Origin: an uncultured Bacilli bacterium
Lineage (GTDB): Bacteria; Bacillota_I; Bacilli_A; RF39; UBA660
DNA length: 64,000 bases
Assembly: GCA_934155645.1 (NCBI GenBank)
Contig: CAKPHC010000003.1
Location: 62,001 to 126,000, forward strand
Direction: 5' to 3'
In this document: positions 33,886 to 43,390 of the stretch, one piece after another
Layout: every line of letters starts with the position of its first letter
Numbering within the stretch: position 1 is the first letter of the stretch
Notes under the pieces: generated by a model
Told to the model about the DNA's origin: nothing
The model's database searches: none
Seen by the model: only the letters and a program-made list of their open reading frames with translations
Translations under genes and position numbers: made by a program

Positions 33886-34794
33886 ATGGATTCAAAAAAA
33901 ATTGGGAATCTTATTGCTGAAGCTCGAAAAACAAAAAATATGACTCAAAAAGAATTAGCGATTAGATTACACGTTACAGATAAGGCAGTATCAAAATGGG
34001 AACGTGGAGTTAGTATTCCGGATATAGCCTTAATAATACCTATATCTGATTTACTAGATATTAGTGTTTACGAATTATTAGGAGGAGAAATGAAAAAAGA
34101 AATACCCAAAAAAGAAGTAGAAGAAATTATAAAGAATTCAGTTAATAAAAGCATTAATGATAACAAATTGAAAGTTAAGATTCAAAATACAATTATATTA
34201 GTATTAAGTATTATAATTGTTTTATTTGCCAGCTTTTTTGCATTTGAATATCTAAGTCGCAAGACAAATATAATAAGATATTTACTAGAGCCATATATTA
34301 AAGCAGAAAACGTAAAAATAAATGACTATGAAAAATATAATTTAAAAATTACTAATAAAGATTTAATAAACGATAGTGATTTACTATGTAATAAAGACAA
34401 TAAAAATTGTATTGTACAACTAATCTCGGATTTACCTTTAAAAAATGCTGAGGTAACTGGCACAGAAAGCCTTGATACTATTATTTATGCCTTTGATACA
34501 ACAGAAGAAAAATACAATAAATCTTGGTATGACAAAAATTATAGTAAAAAAGGGATCATAGTAGTAAGCCTTAAATCTTTTATAATAATAAAAAACTTAG
34601 AATACATGAATTTTAAGTTCAATGATAAGATATATATAATTAGTAAACAAGATATAATTGATTTTTATAAAGGAAAAAATCTAGAATTAAACGATTTAAC
34701 AATTGAAGATGTTTGGAAAAAACAAGTAATCAAAAAATTAAATAACAAAGATTTTTTAAATAGTTTTCCTACTAAAGAAATAAATAAAAAATAA
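33886..34794 (+). CDS. XRE-family regulator with membrane-anchored C-terminal domain
   Basis: 302 residues. HTH: IGNLIAEARKTKNMTQKELA and LHVTDKAVSKWERGVSIPDI, then a charged linker, one membrane span (about 105-122, TIILVLSIIIVLFASFFAF) and about 180 residues outside. The ATG follows AAGGAGTG. The same overall plan as the protein at 26130, but with a much larger outer domain, which was not recognised. Confidence 0.83.
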   Translation: MDSKKIGNLIAEARKTKNMTQKELAIRLHVTDKAVSKWERGVSIPDIALIIPISDLLDISVYELLGGEMKKEIPKKEVEEIIKNSVNKSINDNKLKVKIQNTIILVLSIIIVLFASFFAFEYLSRKTNIIRYLLEPYIKAENVKINDYEKYNLKITNKDLINDSDLLCNKDNKNCIVQLISDLPLKNAEVTGTESLDTIIYAFDTTEEKYNKSWYDKNYSKKGIIVVSLKSFIIIKNLEYMNFKFNDKIYIISKQDIIDFYKGKNLELNDLTIEDVWKKQVIKKLNNKDFLNSFPTKEINKK

Positions 34795-34908
34795 TTCAAT
34801 AATACTAAAAGGTTATATTAAAAACCAAGAACAAGAAACTAAGACTTTCATCTGTTCGCTAGACAATTATAACTGTACTATTACTGATAACAATTAATTC
34901 GATTGATA

Positions 34909-34937
34909 TTGTAAATTTAATACAAATAGATTATAAT
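34909..34937 (+). promoter_or_regulatory. Promoter of the gene at 34959
   Basis: TTGTAA, a 17-base spacer and TATAAT at 34932-34937, 22 bases before the ATG. The stretch from 34795 to 34908 shows nothing else. Confidence 0.7.
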
Positions 34938-34958
34938 ACACAAATAGGGGGAGATATT

Positions 34959-35777
34959 ATGAATCTTATAAAAGAATCTGATATATTGAAAAAAGTTTTT
35001 TATCCTGATAATTATGAAGAATTTCTAAAAATAACAACTGGTAAAGAAGATGAAATATCAAAAATTGATATAACACCTATTACTAATTATGAAAATCCTA
35101 TTATAGAAGATAGAGCAGCTCTTGTTGTACTTTATCAAAATCTAAAATATTATTTTGAACAAAAGAATATGTATGGAGCAAAACTACAAGAAGGTATGAC
35201 AATAGTAATTAGTAAAGCGGCATTATCATATGATAAAAACTCTGCTACTCTAGATAATTATTTCAAAAGAGGAGATGTTGTAGAATATGGTGGTATATGT
35301 AATCCTTTTGAAGAGATTGCACGCCTATTATTAAATGCAACAATGGAAAGAAAAGATTATATTCCAGTTGATGCTAAAAACATCTTCAAATTATCTACTG
35401 CAAAATTAAACTTAACTGCACAGACTCAAATAGCAGCAATAGCAGATGCTTTAGATGGAAACAAACTTGAAAAGAAATGTACAATTCTTCACGATGACAA
35501 TTTATCATTAATTTGTGATAGCTTAGATTCTTCATCTGTAACAAGTAAAAGCCCAATAAGCGCAACATTACTTGAAAACAGACAAGTATTAACTGACCAA
35601 ATCAACGCTATTACAACATTATATTCTGACAGGATGTATTTTGATGAAATGATGCGTGGTAAATACCTATATGAAACAAATGATGCATTATTAACTAAAT
35701 TCAATAATAAAGTATTACGCGTTAAAAGAAATATTGGTATATACGAAAAAACTAAACAATTAAGAAAAGAAATTTAA
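34959..35777 (+). CDS. Unrecognised soluble protein, 272 residues
   Basis: No signal or membrane span. Mostly helical by composition, with segments such as RAALVVLYQNLKYYFEQKNM, RGDVVEYGGICNPFEEIARL and LNLTAQTQIAAIADALDGNK. No known family recognised. GGGGGAGAT precedes the ATG. It stands alone between an XRE regulator and frr and has its own promoter. Confidence 0.65.
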   Translation: MNLIKESDILKKVFYPDNYEEFLKITTGKEDEISKIDITPITNYENPIIEDRAALVVLYQNLKYYFEQKNMYGAKLQEGMTIVISKAALSYDKNSATLDNYFKRGDVVEYGGICNPFEEIARLLLNATMERKDYIPVDAKNIFKLSTAKLNLTAQTQIAAIADALDGNKLEKKCTILHDDNLSLICDSLDSSSVTSKSPISATLLENRQVLTDQINAITTLYSDRMYFDEMMRGKYLYETNDALLTKFNNKVLRVKRNIGIYEKTKQLRKEI

Positions 35778-35842
35778 TTAGAAGTTCTATTTACAAACAT
35801 TAAAAATTTTCGTAAAATATAATCAAGGAGAGATGGATTTTA

Positions 35843-36388
35843 ATGGACGAAGAAGTTTTATTATTAACAGAAGATAAAATGGAAAAGGCAGTAGCAAACG
35901 TTGAAAAGCGTTTTGTAACAGTAAGAGCAGGACGTGCTAATCCTAGTAGTTTAGATGGCGTTATGGTTTCATACTATGGAGCAGATACACCACTAAAACA
36001 ATTAGCAACAATATCAGTACCAGAAGCAAGACAATTATTAATCAAACCATTTGATAGAAGTTGTTTAGGTGCTATAGAAAAAGCAATATTCGAATCTAAT
36101 TTAGGATATACACCTAATAATGATGGAGAAACTATCCGTATAGTAATTCCAGCATTAACAGAAGAGCGAAGAATAGAACTTACTAAACAAGTAAAAGCTA
36201 TTGCTGAAGAAGGTAAAGTTGCTATTAGAAATATTAGACATGATGCTATAGCAGACATTGAAAAATTAGAATTACCTGAAGATGTAGAAAAACATCAAAC
36301 ATCAGAAGTTCAAAACTTAGTAAATGAATATAACAAAAAAATAGATGAAAAACTAAAAGTAAAAGAAGAAGAACTATTAAGTATATAG
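35843..36388 (+). CDS. frr: Ribosome recycling factor
   Basis: With EF-G it splits post-termination ribosomes. Recognised by KMEKAVANVEKRFVTVRAGR, ANPSSLDGVMVSYYG, PLKQLATISVPEARQL, and ALTEERRIELTKQVKAIAEE with the C-terminal helix. 181 residues, typical (about 185). The usual upstream partner pyrH is not here; the gene is a stand-alone unit upstream of the pheST leader. Confidence 0.96.
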   Translation: MDEEVLLLTEDKMEKAVANVEKRFVTVRAGRANPSSLDGVMVSYYGADTPLKQLATISVPEARQLLIKPFDRSCLGAIEKAIFESNLGYTPNNDGETIRIVIPALTEERRIELTKQVKAIAEEGKVAIRNIRHDAIADIEKLELPEDVEKHQTSEVQNLVNEYNKKIDEKLKVKEEELLSI

Positions 36389-36413
36389 TTCCTTTTTCTT
36401 TTATAACTTAGGT

Positions 36414-36665
36414 ATTGATGTAAAAATGACCTTGTGTTATAATTAATATCGATATTTGATGGCTGTAATTAAGAAGTAGTAATAAGATAATATCTTAATA
36501 GAGAGTTGCTGGTTGGTGGAAAGTGACAAGTAAAACTTATGAATTCATCTTATAAGCTTTTATTAATAGTAAACGTTACTCGCGTTAAGAGAATAAGTGT
36601 ATAGGCATTCTATAAACTAAGGTGGTACCACGTGTAAGCGTCCTTAGATGTAGAGTGTTTTTTAT
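36414..36665 (+). promoter_or_regulatory. T-box (Phe) leader of pheST with its promoter
   Basis: Promoter TTGATG-N17-TGT-TATAAT (36414-36442); leader from about 36449. The T-box sequence AAGGTGGTACCACG (36619-36632) and its partner GCGTCCTTAG (36637-36646) form the antiterminator (CTAAGG/CCTTAG around the UGGUACC bulge). In stem I, TATGAATTCATC carries UUC (36543-36545), the Phe codon, in the specifier position. A T-run follows at 36656-36661. Uncharged tRNA-Phe should switch on pheST. Confidence 0.88.
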
Positions 36666-36680
36666 TTATAAGGAGGACAC

Positions 36681-37733
36681 ATGGAAAACAAAAAAGAAGT
36701 AATACTAAATGCTTTAAATAACGATATAGAAGAAGTAAGCTCATCTAATGATATTGTTAATTTAAAAGTAAAATATCTAGGTAAAAAAGGACTTGTAACA
36801 GAACTTACTAGTAATATGAAAGATTTATCTGTTGAAGAGAAAAAAGAAGTAGGAAGAATTGCTAATGAAGTAAGAACAATTGTAACTGAAAAGATTTCTT
36901 CAAAAGAAGAAGAAATTAAAACTAAAGAGTTAAACGACCGTCTTAATAAAGAAGCAATTGATATAAGCTTACCTAGTAAAAAATTAAAAAGAGGTAGTCG
37001 TCATCCATTTAACAGAATAGTAGAAGATGTAGAAGATTTCTTTGTATCAATGGGATACGATGTAGTAGATGGACCAGAATTAGAGACAGATGAAAATTGT
37101 TTTAGATTATTAAATCTACCTTTAGGACACCCAGCAAGAGATGCTCAAGATACTTTCTATATCAATGATGAATACTTACTTAGAACACAAACTTCTAGTG
37201 TTCAAGCAAGAACAATGCAAAAAAATACTGAAAAGACACCAATTCGTATGATTTGTCCTGGTAAAGTATATCGTAGAGATGAAGATGCAACTCACTCACA
37301 TCAATTTGGACAAGTAGAAGGTCTTGTTATCGATAAAAATATTTCTCTAGCAGACTTAAAAGGAACTTTAGAATTATTTGCTAAAAAGATGTTAGGAGAA
37401 AATACAAAAGTAAGATTTAGACCTAGTTATTTTCCGTTTACTGAACCAAGTGTAGAAGTAGATGTATCTTGCTTTAAATGTGGTGGTACTGGATGTGCTT
37501 TATGTAAACAAACTGGATGGATTGAAGTATTAGGTGCAGGTATGGTTCACCCTAATGTACTTAGAATGGGTGGATATGATCCAGAAGTATGGACAGGGTT
37601 TGCTTTCGGAACAGGGTTAGATAGATTTGCCATGTTTAGATATGCTATTCCAGATATAAGATACTTATATACTGATGATATTAGATTCCTAGAACAATTC
37701 GATAGAAAGGATGATGAAAATGAAATTAAGTAG
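36681..37733 (+). CDS. pheS: Phenylalanyl-tRNA synthetase alpha subunit
   Basis: Class II catalytic subunit of the alpha2-beta2 enzyme. An N-terminal coiled coil (about 1-90) precedes HPFNRIVEDVEDFFVSMGYD, RTQTSSVQARTM, motif 2 RMICPGKVYRRDEDATHSHQ and motif 3 GFAFGTGLDRFAMFRY. A zinc-like cysteine cluster CFKCGGTGCALCKQTGW is present, seen in many bacterial PheS. 350 residues. It overlaps the pheT reading frame by a few codons. Confidence 0.97.
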   Translation: MENKKEVILNALNNDIEEVSSSNDIVNLKVKYLGKKGLVTELTSNMKDLSVEEKKEVGRIANEVRTIVTEKISSKEEEIKTKELNDRLNKEAIDISLPSKKLKRGSRHPFNRIVEDVEDFFVSMGYDVVDGPELETDENCFRLLNLPLGHPARDAQDTFYINDEYLLRTQTSSVQARTMQKNTEKTPIRMICPGKVYRRDEDATHSHQFGQVEGLVIDKNISLADLKGTLELFAKKMLGENTKVRFRPSYFPFTEPSVEVDVSCFKCGGTGCALCKQTGWIEVLGAGMVHPNVLRMGGYDPEVWTGFAFGTGLDRFAMFRYAIPDIRYLYTDDIRFLEQFDRKDDENEIK

Positions 37734-40083
37734 AAAATTCGTTAGTGACTATGTAGATATAACTAAAGATATTCACTCTTTAGCAGAAGATATGACTAGT
37801 ATTGGAAACGAATATGATTCATGTGGTAAATTAATACCAGCAACTAACTTGATAATTGGTGAAGTATTAGAGTGTGTAGATCATCCAGATAGCGATCATT
37901 TACATGTATGCAAAGTAAATATCGGTTCAGAAGTATTACAAATTGTATGTGGTGCTCCAAATGTAAAAGCAGGAATCAAAGTAATAGTAGCGCAAGTAGG
38001 GGCAAGTCTTCCAGGTGGCGTTATCAAAAAAGGTGTTATTCGTGGTCAAGAATCTTGTGGTATGTTATGTTCTATGGCCGAATTAGGACTTGAACACAAA
38101 TTCCTAAGTGAAGAAGATGTAAAAGGGATTCATATATTACCAAACGATGCAATTCCAGGTGAAGACCCTATTAAATACTTAGAATTAGATGACGAAGTAA
38201 TTGACTTTGAACTTACATCTAATAGGGGAGACTTATTAAGCATACTAGGTATGGCTTATGAAATAGGAGCTTTATATAACGAAAAAGTAAAGGACATTGA
38301 CTTAAGTTATAAAGAAGATGCAAGTAGCAACATTAATGATTTTACCCTTGATATAAGAACTGAAAATTGTCCTTTATTCTTAGCTAAAAAAGTTACTAAT
38401 GTAACAATAAAAGAAAGTCCAGCATTTATTAAAAATCGTCTAATCGCATCTGGTATTAGACCAATTAACAACGTTGTAGATATATCAAATTATGTTATGT
38501 TAGAAACAGGACAACCTCTACATTACTACGATGCAGATAGACTAGGTAACAAACTAATAGTACGTATGGCAGAAGAAAATGAAAAATTAACAACACTGGA
38601 TAACGAAGAAAGAACTTTATCAAATGCCGATATCGTAATTGCAACCGATAAAGAAGCAGTAGGTCTAGCAGGAGTTATGGGTGGACTTACTACTGAAATA
38701 GAAAACGATACCAAAAATATTATCATTGAGTCTGCAATATTCAATGCAACTTCTATTAGAAAAACCTCTAAAAAAGTATTAAGAAGTGAAGCAAGTAACC
38801 GTTTTGAAAAAGGATTAGATCCAAGAAGAACTTATATGGCCATTGAAAGAAGTTGTCATTTATTAGAAAAATACGCTGATGCAACAATAACTAGTGGATT
38901 AAAAGAATACAAAAACATCACAATAGAAGACAAAAATATAGATATTACTTTTGATAAAATAAACCAAGTTTTAGGTATTGAAATACCAAAAGAAGAAGTA
39001 TTAGATATATTTGCCAGATTAGGATTTAATACAAGCGTAAATAACGATGTTATAACAATAACTGTACCAACAAGAAGAATAGATATTTCTATTGCTGCAG
39101 ATTTAATTGAAGAAGTAGGAAGAATCTACGGAATAGATAGAATTAAAGGAAAAGTAATGACTTTACCAGTAGTACCCGGAAGTGTTAATAAGAACAATAG
39201 ATTTATTAGAAATAAACTAGCATCCCTAGGATTAAACGAAGTACTAAGTTATTCATTAATTCCAGAATCTGAAGTAAGAAAATATACTAATGATGAATTC
39301 TCATATGTAAAAGTATTAGACCCAATGAGTGAAGATAGAAATACTTTAAGATATAGTTTAATCCCATCTCTTTTAAATATTTATAATTATAATAAAGCAA
39401 GAAACAATAATGATATTTCTATTTATGAAGTAGGTAAAGGTTTCTATAAAAAAGATGATGAATATCATGAAGAAAATAAATTAGCAGTATTAATGACTGG
39501 TGAATATAGTGAAGGCCTAGATTCATTAAAAGTTGATTTCTATGTAATTAAAGGTATCTTAGAAGAATTATTAGAATACTTAGGATACAAGAATCGTTAT
39601 ACACTAGAAGCTAATGCTGGAATAGAAGAATTACACCCAGGTCAAAGCGCCTCAATCATAGTAAGTGGTGTTAATGTAGGTATAATAGGTAAACTACATC
39701 CAAGTATTACTAAAGAAGATATCTATGTAATGGAAATAAACCTAGATAAATTATTCTTATTCAAAGTAAAACATATGCAATATAAAGAAATATCTAAATA
39801 CCCAGCAATAACTAAAGATATGGCATTTGTAATAAAGAAAAATATTGAAGCTAAAGAAGTTATGAGTGTTATTAAAAAAGCATGTGGTAAATTACTAACA
39901 GATATTAATATCTTTGATGTATATGAAGGAGAAAACATCTTACCTGATGAAAGGTCAATCGCTTTCAGCTTAACTTTCCAAGAACAAAATAGAACTCTAA
40001 GTGATGAAGAAGTAATGAATTTATTTAATAAAGCAATAACTGATGTAGAAAATAAATTACATGCAAAACTAAGAGATAAATAA
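37720..40083 (+). CDS. pheT: Phenylalanyl-tRNA synthetase beta subunit
   Basis: 787 residues from ATG 37720 (MKLSRKFVSDYVDI), five bases behind AAAGGATGA; two in-frame ATGs at 37711 and 37714 fall within the ribosome site. Domains in order: N-terminal B1, an EMAP/tRNA-binding-like domain (about 40-155: GEVLECVDHPDSDHLHVCKV, IVCGAPNVKAG), B3/B4 editing domain (NRGDLLSILGMAYE; RPINNVVDISNYVMLETGQP), B5, and a C-terminal FDX-ACB anticodon domain (KYPAITKDMAFVIKK). Overlaps pheS by 14 bases; coupled translation. Confidence 0.96.
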   Translation: MKLSRKFVSDYVDITKDIHSLAEDMTSIGNEYDSCGKLIPATNLIIGEVLECVDHPDSDHLHVCKVNIGSEVLQIVCGAPNVKAGIKVIVAQVGASLPGGVIKKGVIRGQESCGMLCSMAELGLEHKFLSEEDVKGIHILPNDAIPGEDPIKYLELDDEVIDFELTSNRGDLLSILGMAYEIGALYNEKVKDIDLSYKEDASSNINDFTLDIRTENCPLFLAKKVTNVTIKESPAFIKNRLIASGIRPINNVVDISNYVMLETGQPLHYYDADRLGNKLIVRMAEENEKLTTLDNEERTLSNADIVIATDKEAVGLAGVMGGLTTEIENDTKNIIIESAIFNATSIRKTSKKVLRSEASNRFEKGLDPRRTYMAIERSCHLLEKYADATITSGLKEYKNITIEDKNIDITFDKINQVLGIEIPKEEVLDIFARLGFNTSVNNDVITITVPTRRIDISIAADLIEEVGRIYGIDRIKGKVMTLPVVPGSVNKNNRFIRNKLASLGLNEVLSYSLIPESEVRKYTNDEFSYVKVLDPMSEDRNTLRYSLIPSLLNIYNYNKARNNNDISIYEVGKGFYKKDDEYHEENKLAVLMTGEYSEGLDSLKVDFYVIKGILEELLEYLGYKNRYTLEANAGIEELHPGQSASIIVSGVNVGIIGKLHPSITKEDIYVMEINLDKLFLFKVKHMQYKEISKYPAITKDMAFVIKKNIEAKEVMSVIKKACGKLLTDINIFDVYEGENILPDERSIAFSLTFQEQNRTLSDEEVMNLFNKAITDVENKLHAKLRDK

Positions 40084-40105
40084 AAGCACTACTAAGTGCT
40101 TTTAT
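40082..40105 (+). terminator. Terminator of pheST
   Basis: AAAAGCACT / AAGTGCTTTT around a three-base loop, overlapping the stop codon. Confidence 0.85.
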
Positions 40106-40151
40106 TATGCAATTTTTCTGATAATAGGCATATAATCTACTAGGTGATATT

Positions 40152-40511
40152 ATGTCTAAAGAAGATTTTAAAACATTTGTAAGAAAAAATCCTGTTCTAG
40201 TAAAACATGTTAATAACAATGAAGTAACATGGCAAAAACTATATGAAATGTATAATTTATATGGTGAAGATAACAATGTATGGAAGGATTATTTAGAGAA
40301 AAAAGAAGAACCCAAAAAAGTAACAGTTACTAATCAAAAGGCTTTTAATGAACTCATAAATATGGTTAAAAATGTTGATTTAGAAAAAGTAAGGCATGGT
40401 ATAGAAGGAGTACAAAAAACTATATCATTAGTACAAGACTTAGGATTAGGTGGAACTAGTAATACAGAACCTTATCAAGCGAGACCACTATATCAACATT
40501 TAGATGATTAA
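40152..40511 (+). CDS. ylbD: YlbD-like protein (putative spore coat protein family)
   Basis: 119 residues. The start MSKEDFKTFVRKNPVLVKHV and EVTWQKLYEMYNLYGEDNNVW follow the YlbD family pattern ('F..FV..hP.L...v....tWQ.lYE.w.llGe.d..W..Y'). It ends in a Gln/Pro/His tail. The stop overlaps the ATG of a YlbE-like gene, the same order as ylbD-ylbE in B. subtilis. The family is annotated as a coat protein in Bacillus; its presence here is only a hint of sporulation. Confidence 0.75.
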   Translation: MSKEDFKTFVRKNPVLVKHVNNNEVTWQKLYEMYNLYGEDNNVWKDYLEKKEEPKKVTVTNQKAFNELINMVKNVDLEKVRHGIEGVQKTISLVQDLGLGGTSNTEPYQARPLYQHLDD

Positions 40512-40732
40512 TGAGATTAGACTTAGTAAATCATATTAGAGCTAACCCTAATCTATATCATTATCTAAAATATCATTCGTATTGGTATAAAGAGTTAATT
40601 AGAAATCCTTTATTAGTAAAAGAATTAGAGCAAGAGATGAAAAAAGAATATAAATTGACACCAGAAGACAAGATTAATAAGATAAATGACCAGATTAATT
40701 TAATCGCATCTTTTTTAGATATTATAAAATAA
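40511..40732 (+). CDS. ylbE: YlbE-like protein
   Basis: 73 residues: MRLDLVNHIRANPNLYHYLK then SYWYKELIRNPLLVKELEQE, matching the YlbE pattern ('yi...P.l..flr..P.WYR.L.RnP'). It starts on the last base of the ylbD stop (TAATG). Function unknown in all hosts. Followed by a terminator. Confidence 0.8.
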   Translation: MRLDLVNHIRANPNLYHYLKYHSYWYKELIRNPLLVKELEQEMKKEYKLTPEDKINKINDQINLIASFLDIIK

Positions 40733-40736
40733 TTGT

Positions 40737-40764
40737 AAAGGCAACTAAAAAGTTGTCTTTTTAT
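40737..40764 (+). terminator. Terminator of ylbDE
   Basis: AAAGGCAACT / AGTTGTCTTT around AAAA, then a T-run. Confidence 0.85.
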
Positions 40765-40875
40765 TTATAAGGAAAGTGCATTTGTTATGTACAAGAAATA
40801 ATATGTGATGAAGATGCATAATAAACAAGTTTACGTTTCTTTAAAAGTTGTTACCTAAAAAAATATATTTTTATA

Positions 40876-40904
40876 TTGACAAACGTTTGTTTGCAAATTA
40901 TAAT
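40876..40904 (+). promoter_or_regulatory. Consensus sigma-A promoter of a structured RNA
   Basis: TTGACA-N17-TATAAT with both hexamers perfect, as strong as the infC promoter, but with no ORF following for 250 bases. The spacer contains AACGTTTGTTTGC. Confidence 0.9.
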
Positions 40905-40910
40905 GGTGAT

Positions 40911-41127
40911 TAGAGAGATGGAATTGGTATAAAACTCATAAAAATTGTTTTTAAAAATTATTGAAGGAATTATAGATATAACAATTAAGAAATGGGAAGA
41001 AAATGATTAGTAAGTACGGTAGTGACTATCGGAATTTAAGCCTATGGAGAATAGAGAATACTCTATCTATGAAGTAGGAATTTTGGTTGGTGACAACCAA
41101 AGTGACAAATTTTAATTTGTCGTTTGT
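40911..41127 (+). ncRNA. Candidate structured non-coding RNA or leader upstream of the U32 gene
   Basis: About 215 bases from the perfect promoter to a terminator-like hairpin TGACAAATT / AATTTGTC followed by GTTTGTT (41103-41127). Visible helices: CGGTAGTGACTATCGG-type pairing (41016-41032), GGAGAATAGAG...CTCTATC (41046-41067) and GGTTG-GTGA-CAACC (41086-41099). No ORF of useful length. It was not recognised as tmRNA, RNase P, SRP RNA or a riboswitch class I can recall. A separate weak extended -10 promoter (TGATATAAT, 41135-41143) stands between it and the next gene. Confidence 0.6.
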
Positions 41128-41158
41128 TCATACGTGATATAATCTTGGTGGTGGTTAT

Positions 41159-43390
41159 ATGAAAAAAGAACTATTAAGTCCAGTTGGTAATATGGAAAGC
41201 TTGTATCAAGCGATACATAATGGCTGTGATGCTGTTTATTTAGGAGGTAAAAAGTTTGGTGCTAGGATGTTTGCAGATAACTTTACGCCGGACACATTAC
41301 AACAAGCTATTAAATATTGCCATATGTATGGAGTTAAAATATATGTAACAGTTAATACTATTATATTTGATAGTGAGATAGAAGATTTTTTAGATTATAT
41401 AGAATTCCTATATATTAATGGTGTTGATGCGGTAATAATGCAAGATATTGGTATGATTTCTTTGGTTCACAAAAAGTTCCCTCTTCTTGAAATACATGCA
41501 TCTACTCAAGCTCATAATCATAACTCTGAAGGAATAAAACTTTTAAAAGACCTTGGCGTTAAAAGAGTGGTATTAGCACGTGAATTATCACTTGATGAAA
41601 TAAAAAATATAGATGTAGATATAGAAAAAGAAGTATTTATTCATGGTGCATTATGTGTATGTTATTCAGGTTGTTGCCTTTTTAGTGCGATGAACACTAA
41701 TAGATCTGGTAATAGAGGAGAGTGTATCGCTTCTTGTAGATTGCCTTATGAGCTTTATAAAAACAATGAAAAAATTAAAACAGAAGGTAACTACTTATTA
41801 AGTATGAAAGAATTAAATACTAGTAAATATTTAAAAGATATTTTAGATAGTGATATTATAAGCCTAAAGATAGAAGGACGTATGAAAAGTCCTGAATATG
41901 TTGGATTTATTACTAAGTTCTATCGTACTTTAATAGATAAATACTATAACAATCAAGAAATGACTATTGATAATGAAGAAATTAACGAATTAAAAACTCT
42001 ATTCAATAGACAATTTACTAATGGGTACTTATTTAACGAATATGGTAAAGATGTTATGAATATTAAGTCACCAAACCATATCGGTCTAAAAATTGGTAAA
42101 GTAATAGAAGTAGATTCTAAATATATTAAAATAAAACTAGAACACGAATTAAATCAAGAAGATGGTATTAAGTTTACTGATGTAGATAAAGGCATGATTG
42201 TAAATAAATTATATAATTCTAAGATGTTGTTAACCAACAGCATTCCTAGTAATAATATTGCTATAATAGATAATAAAATAGGATTAAAAGAAAAATCTAA
42301 TGTTTCAATTACAATTGATAGCAAATTATTAAAAAGATTGCATAATTATGAAGAAAAGAAAATTAATATTGATATTACAGTTAAAGCCTTGTTAAATACA
42401 CCTTTAGAAATATCTTTCACTGATGGTGTTAATACTTCTAATATAAAAGGTGATACAGTAACGTCTTCAACCAATCGCCCAGTAGAAAAAGAAGATATAA
42501 TAAAACAATTATCTAAACTAGGAAACACTCCATTTAAAGCTAATAATATCAATATCGAAATGGGCTCTAATATTTTTATTCCATTAAGTAGCCTAAATAA
42601 TTTGCGACGTGAATTAACTGAAGACTTAATTAATAAAAGATGTTATGTCGAAGAGAAAAAAATAAATACTTTAGAACCTAGTCCTTCTATTAATCGTACT
42701 AACGAAAAGAAAATAAGCATTTTAGTAAGAAACGAAGAACAATTACTAACTGCACTATCTAATAATGTTGATTATATATACGTGCCTGATATAAATCTTT
42801 TTAATAAATATAAATCTGATTCTAGAATTTATTTAAGACTAGAACGTGTTATTACAAACTTCAAAGAATATAAAAATACCAACCTTTTAGTATGTGAATT
42901 AGGAGGCATAAATAAATATTCTAAAGATAATGAAGTATGTACTGATTATTATTTAAACGTTAATAATAACGAAAGTATAAAACTACTAGAAAACCTAGGA
43001 GTAAAAAGAGTAACTCTATCTCCTGAAACTATTGACTTATCTAAAACTAATTCCCAAGTCGATGTAGAAATGGTTATATATGGCAGAATAGAACTTATGA
43101 TTACTAAGTACTGTCCTTTAAATATGCTTATTAATAAAGATGATAAAAAATGCAGTATATGTTTAAGTAAAGACAATTACTATTTAAAAGACAAAGAATT
43201 AAGAGAATATCCATTGCTTCAAAATAAACATCTAACGCATATTATGGATTCTAAAGTAATAAACAAAATACCTAATATAAATAACTATTTAAATAAAGGT
43301 ATTAATGTTTTTAGAATAGAACTACTTAATGAATCTGCTAAAGAGACAGAAAACATAATAAAAGAATTAAGAGAGGCCTTATATGACTGA
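41159..43390 (+). CDS. U32 family protein (RlhA/TrhP-like RNA hydroxylation)
   Basis: 743 residues. The N-terminal peptidase-U32 domain shows ELLSPVGNMESLYQAIHNGC, DAVYLGGKKFGARMFADNF, VHKKFPLLEIHASTQAHNHN and the cysteine-bearing signature HGALCVCYSGCCLFS...NRGECIASCRLPY with SLKIEGRMKSPEYV. The C-terminal ~350 residues form the longer 'DUF3656-like' part of the large class. Known relatives hydroxylate 23S rRNA C2501 or tRNA U34 using prephenate and an iron-sulfur centre. Which RNA is modified here is open. It overlaps the ylbF-like gene by eight bases. Confidence 0.9.
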   Translation: MKKELLSPVGNMESLYQAIHNGCDAVYLGGKKFGARMFADNFTPDTLQQAIKYCHMYGVKIYVTVNTIIFDSEIEDFLDYIEFLYINGVDAVIMQDIGMISLVHKKFPLLEIHASTQAHNHNSEGIKLLKDLGVKRVVLARELSLDEIKNIDVDIEKEVFIHGALCVCYSGCCLFSAMNTNRSGNRGECIASCRLPYELYKNNEKIKTEGNYLLSMKELNTSKYLKDILDSDIISLKIEGRMKSPEYVGFITKFYRTLIDKYYNNQEMTIDNEEINELKTLFNRQFTNGYLFNEYGKDVMNIKSPNHIGLKIGKVIEVDSKYIKIKLEHELNQEDGIKFTDVDKGMIVNKLYNSKMLLTNSIPSNNIAIIDNKIGLKEKSNVSITIDSKLLKRLHNYEEKKINIDITVKALLNTPLEISFTDGVNTSNIKGDTVTSSTNRPVEKEDIIKQLSKLGNTPFKANNINIEMGSNIFIPLSSLNNLRRELTEDLINKRCYVEEKKINTLEPSPSINRTNEKKISILVRNEEQLLTALSNNVDYIYVPDINLFNKYKSDSRIYLRLERVITNFKEYKNTNLLVCELGGINKYSKDNEVCTDYYLNVNNNESIKLLENLGVKRVTLSPETIDLSKTNSQVDVEMVIYGRIELMITKYCPLNMLINKDDKKCSICLSKDNYYLKDKELREYPLLQNKHLTHIMDSKVINKIPNINNYLNKGINVFRIELLNESAKETENIIKELREALYD

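Noticed and set aside
36389..36680. Possible small ORFs between frr and pheS
   Set aside because: The whole stretch is explained by a T-box leader.
41100..41127. GACAAATT hairpin as an operator for the U32 gene
   Set aside because: The following T-rich tail and the strong upstream promoter make a transcript end more likely.
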